Source of the DNA: JBGAWK01 sp044227665
Lineage (GTDB): Bacteria > Bacteroidota > Bacteroidia > Chitinophagales > JADIYW01
Length of the DNA: 18,768 bases
NCBI GenBank assembly: GCA_044227665.1
Contig: JBGAWK010000048.1
Location: 1 to 18,768 of the forward strand
Reading direction: 5' to 3'
The notes under the pieces: model-generated
Databases searched by the model: none
What the model was told of the DNA's origin: nothing
Seen by the model: the letters and a program-made list of their open reading frames with translations, nothing else
Program-made: the position numbers and the translations under genes
Part shown: positions 13,969 to 18,768 of the stretch, piece by piece
Position numbering within the stretch: the stretch's first letter is position 1
How the letters are laid out: the number at the start of each line of letters is the position of its first letter

Positions 13969-15239
13969 TACAATTTCAATAGCATTTGGATAGGGTCTTG
14001 ACCATGCAGTAACTTTTCCGGAGACTCCAGTAGTTCTTTTACCATTACCAAAAAACCTACAGATTCCTTGCCATCTACTATCCTGTGATCATAGCTGAGT
14101 GCTACATACATCATAGGGCGCACCTCTATCTTGCCATTGATGACCATAGGCCTGTCCTGAATCTTATGCATTCCCAGTATGGCACTCTGAGGTGGATTGA
14201 TGATAGGTGTGGACATCAGCGAACCAAATACGCCACCATTGCTGATAGTAAAAGTACCTCCTTGCATATCCTCCATGCTGAGGTGTCCATCGCGTCCTGC
14301 AATAGCCAATCTTTTTATTTCTTTTTCTACTTCGTATAGGGCAAGTGATTCCGCATTTCGAACCACAGGAACTACCAAGCCCTTGGGCGTAGAAACAGCG
14401 ATAGAGATGTCGCAAAAATCGTGATATATGATGTTTTCATCGTCAATATAGGCATTGAGTGCAGGGAATTTCTGTGAAGCGTAACATACAGCTTTGGCAA
14501 AGAAACTCATCATCCCTAATCCTACGCCGTGTTTCTCTTTGAATTTGTCTCCAAACGTTTCTCTGATACTGTTGAGTTTGCTCATATCTACTTCATTGAA
14601 TGTTGTGAGCATAGCCGTTTCATTCTTAGCAGCTACTAGCCGTTTGGAAATAGTACGGCGTAACCTAGTCATTTTTTCACTATGTTCTTCTCGCGAGAAA
14701 GCTGCCGTTGGCTTAGGACTGGCAACTTCAGTTACAGAATTTGTTTTTTCTTGTACTTGTGCCTTATTGGCATCATCTTTAGTAATACGTCCCCCTATAC
14801 CAGTGCCAGTAATATCAGCCGTAGAAATACCTTTTTCATCCAGTATCTTCTGTGCCGCAGGTGAAGGATGCCCACTGGCATAAGTGATGTTTTTTTCAGC
14901 TGTAGGAGCAGTAGCAGGAACACTTTTCTGGGTCTCCATAGGTACAGTACTTGCGGTAGCTTGTGGAGGTGATTTTGGAATATCAGCATTTCCCTGTGCC
15001 GCAGTGTCTATAGTGGCCACTATATCGCCTACCGAGAGGTCGTCTCCTTCGTTCACTTTCCAAGTTATTACACCCGAAACTTCTGCCGGCAACTCGAAAG
15101 TAGCCTTATCAGATTCAAACTCACATAGAGCCTCATCAATTTTTACATAATCTCCGGATTTCTTGAGTAGTGATGCTAAGGTCACTTCTGTAACAGATTC
15201 TCCTATTGAGGGTACTTTTATTTCTACTATATTGCTCAT
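13968..15239 (-). CDS. sucB: 2-oxoglutarate dehydrogenase E2, dihydrolipoamide succinyltransferase
   Basis: E2 of the 2-oxoglutarate dehydrogenase complex of the TCA cycle; it transfers the succinyl group from E1 to CoA through a swinging lipoyl arm. From the chosen start (423 aa) it has one lipoyl domain (about 1-75, lipoylated K45 in FESDKATFELPAE), a Pro/Ala/Thr linker (about 80-115), an E3-binding domain (about 120-155, SPAAQKILDEKGISTADITG) and the catalytic core ending in SYDHRIVDGKE with H385 and D389. The start MSNIVEIKVPSIGES at 15239 matches relatives; a start at 15254 would add MNKNI and overlap sucA by 8 bases. It directly follows sucA in one operon. No E3 (lpd) gene is in the window. 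Confidence 0.96.
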   Translation of the reverse strand: MSNIVEIKVPSIGESVTEVTLASLLKKSGDYVKIDEALCEFESDKATFELPAEVSGVITWKVNEGDDLSVGDIVATIDTAAQGNADIPKSPPQATASTVPMETQKSVPATAPTAEKNITYASGHPSPAAQKILDEKGISTADITGTGIGGRITKDDANKAQVQEKTNSVTEVASPKPTAAFSREEHSEKMTRLRRTISKRLVAAKNETAMLTTFNEVDMSKLNSIRETFGDKFKEKHGVGLGMMSFFAKAVCYASQKFPALNAYIDDENIIYHDFCDISIAVSTPKGLVVPVVRNAESLALYEVEKEIKRLAIAGRDGHLSMEDMQGGTFTISNGGVFGSLMSTPIINPPQSAILGMHKIQDRPMVINGKIEVRPMMYVALSYDHRIVDGKESVGFLVMVKELLESPEKLLHGQDPIQMLLKL

Positions 15240-15246
15240 TATATTT

Positions 15247-17985
15247 TTATTCAAAAGATTTTTCTACTAGTGATTTTTGTTCTTTTTCGTGGAGTTTTGA
15301 AAATCCTGTTGCCGTTGCAGCACTTATGGGTCTGCTTATTACACTTATATGTGCAAAGTCAAAATACTCTCTAATATGATTCCATGCCCCCATATTCTGT
15401 GGCTCTTCTTGTGTCCAAACATAGATAGCATTTTTATATTTCTTGCAGATTTTCTGTAATTGCTTGGTAGGGAAAGGATATAGCTGCTCTATGCGCACAA
15501 GAGCTACATCTTTTCTGCTTTCTTTTTCTTGCTTAGCCTGTAAGTCATAATAAAACTTACCACTACAGAAGAGTACTTTTTCTACGCTATCAGCCTCGAG
15601 GATAGTAGGGTCGTCAATAACTTCCTTGAATTTTCCTTGATAAATTTCTTTAATATCAGATATGCATTTGGGATGTCTAAGTAAGGACTTTGGAGACATT
15701 ACTACAAGAGGTTTCCGGAAAGGATATGCGAGTTGTCTTCTCAAAATATGGAAAAGATTGGAAGGTGTAGAAATATTGGCTGCAATGATGTTGTATTCGC
15801 CACACATTTGTAAATAGCGTTCCAATCTGGCACTAGAATGTTCTGGACCCGCACCTTCATATCCGTGGGGTAATAGCATAACCAACCCAGAGTTGCGATT
15901 CCATTTGGTTTCACTACATACTATGAATTGGTCTATAATTATTTGCGCGCCGTTGGCAAAATCGCCAAATTGCGCCTCCCATATCGTGAGTGGTGAAGGA
16001 GAGGGCAATGAATATCCAAATTCAAATCCCAATACGCCATATTCAGAAAGGTGGGAGTTATATATTCTATATTTCCCTTGTTTTCCAGATTCATCTATAA
16101 AATTCAATCTATTATATTCCTCTCCAGTATTTTTATCATAGATCATAGCATGGCGATGTGAGAAAGTGCCTCTTTTCACATCTTCACCACTCATACGTAC
16201 ATCTCTTCCATCCAATAAAATACTACCATACGCCAATAACTCAGCGGCGGCCCAGTCAACTGTACCTGTAGCCTTCATCAATTCTCGTCTGCCTTCCAGC
16301 ATTTGATGAATCTTTTTCAATGGTTCAAATCCTACGGGCGTATTGACTAATGCTTTAATAATTTTCACTAATGTATCCTTAGAGATTTTAGTGTCCGGAG
16401 ACTCGTCAAAATCTTCAGGAGTAGATTTACGTAATTCTTTCCATGCTAGCTCTGTAGATTGTGGGGTGTATTTTCTTGGGTGCTGCTTAAGGTCTTCCAA
16501 GCGATCCTGTAGGCGAGACCAAAATTCCTCTTCCATAGATTTTGCCAATTCAGCTTCTGCCATGCCCCATTCGTACAGTTTTTTGTTGTACAAATCTCTG
16601 ACTCCGGAATGTGATTTTATAATGTCATACATCTGTGGTTGGGTGTAGGCAGGATCATCACCTTCATTATGCCCATGTTTGCGATAACAGAGCATGTCCA
16701 CAAATACATCCTTATTAAATTTTTGACGATACAATACAGCCAATTCTGAAACGAAAGTTACTGCCTCTACGTCATCACCGTTTACATGAAATACAGGACA
16801 TTGTAGAGCAGAGGCTAGGGATGTACAATAATTCGATGAACGCGCATCATCGAAATCTGTTGTAAACCCAATTTGATTGTTGATGACAAAGTGTATCGTG
16901 CCTCCAACTTTGTAGCCTTCGAGTAAAGACATCTGTAGGACTTCATATACTATTCCTTGACCCGCAACGGCTGCGTCACCATGAATGGTTATAGGTAGAA
17001 TTTTGTCATAGTCAGAATCTAGTAGTGCATCAGCTTTTGCTCTACAATAACCTTGCAATACAGGATTTACAGCTTCCAAATGAGAAGGATTGGGAAGTAA
17101 TTTTAGATAAATTTCTTTCCCATCCATTGTCTCATATTGGGAGGTATAGCCTAAATGGTATTTTACGTCACCTGTACCCATCGCAAAATCATCAGGAGAG
17201 ATGCCCTCAAATTCTGAAAATACCTCTTCATACGTCTTCTGCATGATATTGGTCAGCACATTGAGTCGCCCTCTGTGTGCCATACCTATTACTGCTTCTT
17301 TTACATCATTTTGAACACCTACCAGAAACATGCTGTCCAAAGCAGGTATTAATGATTCTCCACCTTCTAGCGAAAATCTCTTTTGCCCTATAAATTTAGT
17401 TCCTAAAAACTTCTCATATACAGCAGATTCATTGAGCTTTTCCAGTATTCTTTTTTTCTTTTCTATAGGATGCTCATAAGCAATGTAGCCATATTCTATC
17501 TGCTCGCGCAGCCATTTGAGTTCGTCTCTGTCAATTACATAATTGTATTCCCAGCCTATGGTGCGACAGTATATTTTTTTCAGACGTTCTATAATCTCTC
17601 TAAGCTTTGCTTTGCCTAAGCCAATATCGAAGCCCGCCAAAAATTCTACATCTAAATCCGACTCTTCTAAATCAAAATAAGAAATATCTAAGTCAGCATG
17701 GCGATCTTTGCGCTTACGTATGGGATTGGTATAAGATACCAAATGTGCCTTGTCACGGTAGGCTTGTATTAGTTTGTAAACTTGAAACTCCTTAGGTGAA
17801 ACGTTTTGTGGAGAATCTTTACTTTGAGCATCGGATTTTATATAATCACCATTTATTGCAAAGTCAAAACCTGCAAAAAACTTTCGCCATTCAGCATCTA
17901 CACTTTCGGGATTTTGTAAATAGTCTTTATACAAATTTTCAATAAAACCAGGATGCGATTGGGTTACAAAGGAGAAATCTTTCAT
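15247..17985 (-). CDS. sucA: 2-oxoglutarate dehydrogenase E1 component
   Basis: Thiamine-diphosphate-dependent decarboxylating subunit of the 2-oxoglutarate dehydrogenase complex, 912 aa. The N-terminal E2-binding segment is present (FIENLYKDYLQNPESVDAEW, 14-33). Active-site blocks are GMAHRGRLNVL (234-244) and the ThDP/Mg motif running from HGDAAVAGQGIVYE (335-348) to NNQIGFTT (369-376). Next comes RKHGHNEGDDPAYTQP, and then the transketolase-like C-terminal half with TFSHRHAMIYDKNTGE and LLPHGYEGAGPEHSSAR. It is first in the sucA-sucB operon, divergent from the BON-LysM gene across a 111-base region. A near -7 element (GATATTTG, one mismatch) lies on the - strand at 18002-18009. Confidence 0.97.
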   Translation of the reverse strand: MKDFSFVTQSHPGFIENLYKDYLQNPESVDAEWRKFFAGFDFAINGDYIKSDAQSKDSPQNVSPKEFQVYKLIQAYRDKAHLVSYTNPIRKRKDRHADLDISYFDLEESDLDVEFLAGFDIGLGKAKLREIIERLKKIYCRTIGWEYNYVIDRDELKWLREQIEYGYIAYEHPIEKKKRILEKLNESAVYEKFLGTKFIGQKRFSLEGGESLIPALDSMFLVGVQNDVKEAVIGMAHRGRLNVLTNIMQKTYEEVFSEFEGISPDDFAMGTGDVKYHLGYTSQYETMDGKEIYLKLLPNPSHLEAVNPVLQGYCRAKADALLDSDYDKILPITIHGDAAVAGQGIVYEVLQMSLLEGYKVGGTIHFVINNQIGFTTDFDDARSSNYCTSLASALQCPVFHVNGDDVEAVTFVSELAVLYRQKFNKDVFVDMLCYRKHGHNEGDDPAYTQPQMYDIIKSHSGVRDLYNKKLYEWGMAEAELAKSMEEEFWSRLQDRLEDLKQHPRKYTPQSTELAWKELRKSTPEDFDESPDTKISKDTLVKIIKALVNTPVGFEPLKKIHQMLEGRRELMKATGTVDWAAAELLAYGSILLDGRDVRMSGEDVKRGTFSHRHAMIYDKNTGEEYNRLNFIDESGKQGKYRIYNSHLSEYGVLGFEFGYSLPSPSPLTIWEAQFGDFANGAQIIIDQFIVCSETKWNRNSGLVMLLPHGYEGAGPEHSSARLERYLQMCGEYNIIAANISTPSNLFHILRRQLAYPFRKPLVVMSPKSLLRHPKCISDIKEIYQGKFKEVIDDPTILEADSVEKVLFCSGKFYYDLQAKQEKESRKDVALVRIEQLYPFPTKQLQKICKKYKNAIYVWTQEEPQNMGAWNHIREYFDFAHISVISRPISAATATGFSKLHEKEQKSLVEKSFE

Positions 17986-18063
17986 ACACTAAATGATTAT
18001 GCAAATATCGTACTATTCAATATTTTATCTTATAATTTTTATCTAAATGAAACTAAATTTCTA

Positions 18064-18071
18064 TATTTTTG
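18064..18071 (+). promoter_or_regulatory. Bacteroidota -7 element (TATTTTTG) for the BON-LysM gene
   Basis: An exact match to TAnnTTTG, 25 bases before the ATG at 18097, giving a leader of about 20 bases. A clear -33 TTTG is not seen, only a TTTTTA at 18036-18041. Its position within the upstream open frame supports the shorter start of the gene. Confidence 0.5.
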
Positions 18072-18096
18072 TTTTAACTCATTAAAATATTATTAC

Positions 18097-18567
18097 ATGG
18101 GATTATTTAGTTTTATCAAAACAGCAGGAGCAAAAATTTTTAAAGGCAGAAAGCCGGAAGCTCAGCAACACGAAGAATCAGAAGATGAAAAACAATTGCA
18201 TGCACGTGAATTGTTCGACCATATAACTGCTATGGGCTTCGATACTTCAAAGGTCACACTTTATGTACAAGGTGATAAAGTGACATTGAAGGGGGAGGTG
18301 TCTTCTCAAGAACAAAAAGAAAAAATGATTTTGTTAGCGGGTAATGTGGAAGGTGTAGGATCTGTAGATGATAATCTTACAGTAGCTGTACCACAGCCGG
18401 AGGCAAAATTTGTTACGGTAGAAAAAGGGGATACTCTTTCTAAGATAGCAAAAGAGCAATATGGTAATGCAAATGACTATGGGAAGATTTTTGAAGCCAA
18501 TAAGCCTATGCTCAAAAGTCCGGATTTGATTTATCCAGGCCAAGTGCTGAGAATTCCTCAGGCTTAA
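18097..18567 (+). CDS. BON-LysM domain protein, Kbp/YgaU-like
   Basis: A 156-aa protein with a BON domain (about 31-97, VTLYVQGDKVTLKGEVSSQE and NVEGVGSVDDNLTV) and a C-terminal LysM domain (about 104-154, FVTVEKGDTLSKIAKEQYG and DLIYPGQVLRIP). Both domains, the MGLFSFIK start and the FEANKPMLKSPD segment closely resemble E. coli Kbp (YgaU), a cytoplasmic potassium-binding protein induced by osmotic stress. There is no signal peptide, which fits a cytoplasmic location. The frame is open back to 17953, but homology starts at 18097 and a promoter element lies between, so the shorter start is chosen. It is upstream of rpsT but has its own promoter. Confidence 0.9.
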   Translation: MGLFSFIKTAGAKIFKGRKPEAQQHEESEDEKQLHARELFDHITAMGFDTSKVTLYVQGDKVTLKGEVSSQEQKEKMILLAGNVEGVGSVDDNLTVAVPQPEAKFVTVEKGDTLSKIAKEQYGNANDYGKIFEANKPMLKSPDLIYPGQVLRIPQA

Positions 18568-18603
18568 TTTATTGATAATATTCTTTAATAAAGAAATTAT
18601 TTA

Positions 18604-18611
18604 TATCTTTG
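18604..18611 (+). promoter_or_regulatory. Bacteroidota -7 element (TATCTTTG) for rpsT
   Basis: An exact match to TAnnTTTG, with the same eight bases as the element at 13232. It lies 18 bases before the rpsT ATG, so the transcript would start around 18618. The -33 element is not clear. Confidence 0.55.
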
Positions 18612-18629
18612 CAGCCCAATTAAGATAAT

Positions 18630-18768
18630 ATGGCACATCATCAGTCGGCTAAGAAAAGAATAAGACAATCTGCAAAAAAAAGATTGGAGAATAGATATTA
18701 TGGTAAAACCACTCGTAATGCAATACGTAAAATCAAAGCATTGACGGATAAGTCTGAAGCTGAAAAAG
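18630..18768 (+). CDS. rpsT: 30S ribosomal protein S20 (partial, 3' end outside window)
   Basis: The first 46 codons of S20, a small helical protein that binds the 5' domain of 16S rRNA. It begins MAHHQSAKKRIRQSAKKRLE and continues with NRYYGKTTRNAIRKIKALTD, the standard basic S20 N-terminus. The start at 18630 is supported by the homology and by the -7 element just upstream. The frame is intact to the window edge. Confidence 0.95.
   Translation, partial: MAHHQSAKKRIRQSAKKRLENRYYGKTTRNAIRKIKALTDKSEAEK

Noticed and set aside
14494..14883. A 129-codon open frame on the + strand inside sucB
   Set aside because: It lies wholly antisense to a well-conserved E2 gene and its translation shows no domain, so it is a chance frame.
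17953..18096. N-terminal extension of the BON-LysM gene by 48 codons
   Set aside because: The added part has no homology, overlaps the sucA start region and contains the likely promoter; the Kbp-like protein begins at 18097.
18581..18595. TTCTTT-AAT-AAAGAA as a terminator for the BON-LysM gene
   Set aside because: The stem is 6 bp and almost all A/T, with no T-tract after it.

Overview
The window looks like a piece of a Bacteroidota chromosome, probably from the Chitinophagaceae/Sphingobacteriia side of the phylum. The composition is AT-rich. Genes start without clear Shine-Dalgarno sequences, and several are preceded by the TAnnTTTG -7 element of Bacteroidota. The proteins fit too: the start of HtpG, a CHASE3-PAS histidine kinase with an SHDLQEP H-box, a short AraC regulator with a metal-binding-like N-terminus, and a long-tailed L17. 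I cannot name a genus. No rRNA, tRNA, CRISPR array, insertion sequence or phage gene was seen.

Layout. (1) Positions 1-2569, + strand: the end of the large ribosomal protein operon (rpsK partial, rpsD, rpoA, rplQ), closed by a strong terminator. (2) 2580-5901, - strand: accessory envelope genes. These are a very AT-rich MauE-like membrane protein fused to a thioredoxin domain, a small cysteine-rich lipoprotein, a YkuD L,D-transpeptidase and a secreted beta-propeller-like protein. (3) 6035-10108, - strand: a probable operon read in the order AraC-type regulator, response regulator (frameshifted), CHASE3-PAS histidine kinase, YihY/BrkB membrane protein and a 71-aa membrane peptide, ending at a perfect hairpin terminator. 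(4) 10292-11185, + strand, divergent from (3): four very small membrane proteins in a row, the first of the Lmo0937 type. (5) 11276-13885, + strand: htpG and an NAD(P)-binding Rossmann protein. (6) 13968-17985, - strand: sucA-sucB, the E1 and E2 of 2-oxoglutarate dehydrogenase. (7) 18097-18768, + strand: a BON-LysM protein like E. coli Kbp/YgaU, then the start of rpsT.

How the genes may work together. Regions 1, 6 and 7 are housekeeping. Regions 3 and 4 are the best candidate for a little-described system: a two-component pair plus an AraC regulator in one operon with a YihY transporter-like protein, facing a cluster of four tiny membrane proteins across a 183-bp divergent region that holds an operator-like inverted repeat. 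htpG lies just beyond, so an envelope or general stress role is a reasonable but unproven guess. In region 2, the redox-type membrane protein beside a lipoprotein with four spare cysteines suggests an enzyme-substrate or partner pair in periplasmic thiol chemistry.

The clearest anomaly is a one-base frameshift in a five-base homopolymer within the response regulator gene. It is either a sequence error or a real inactivation of the receiver.
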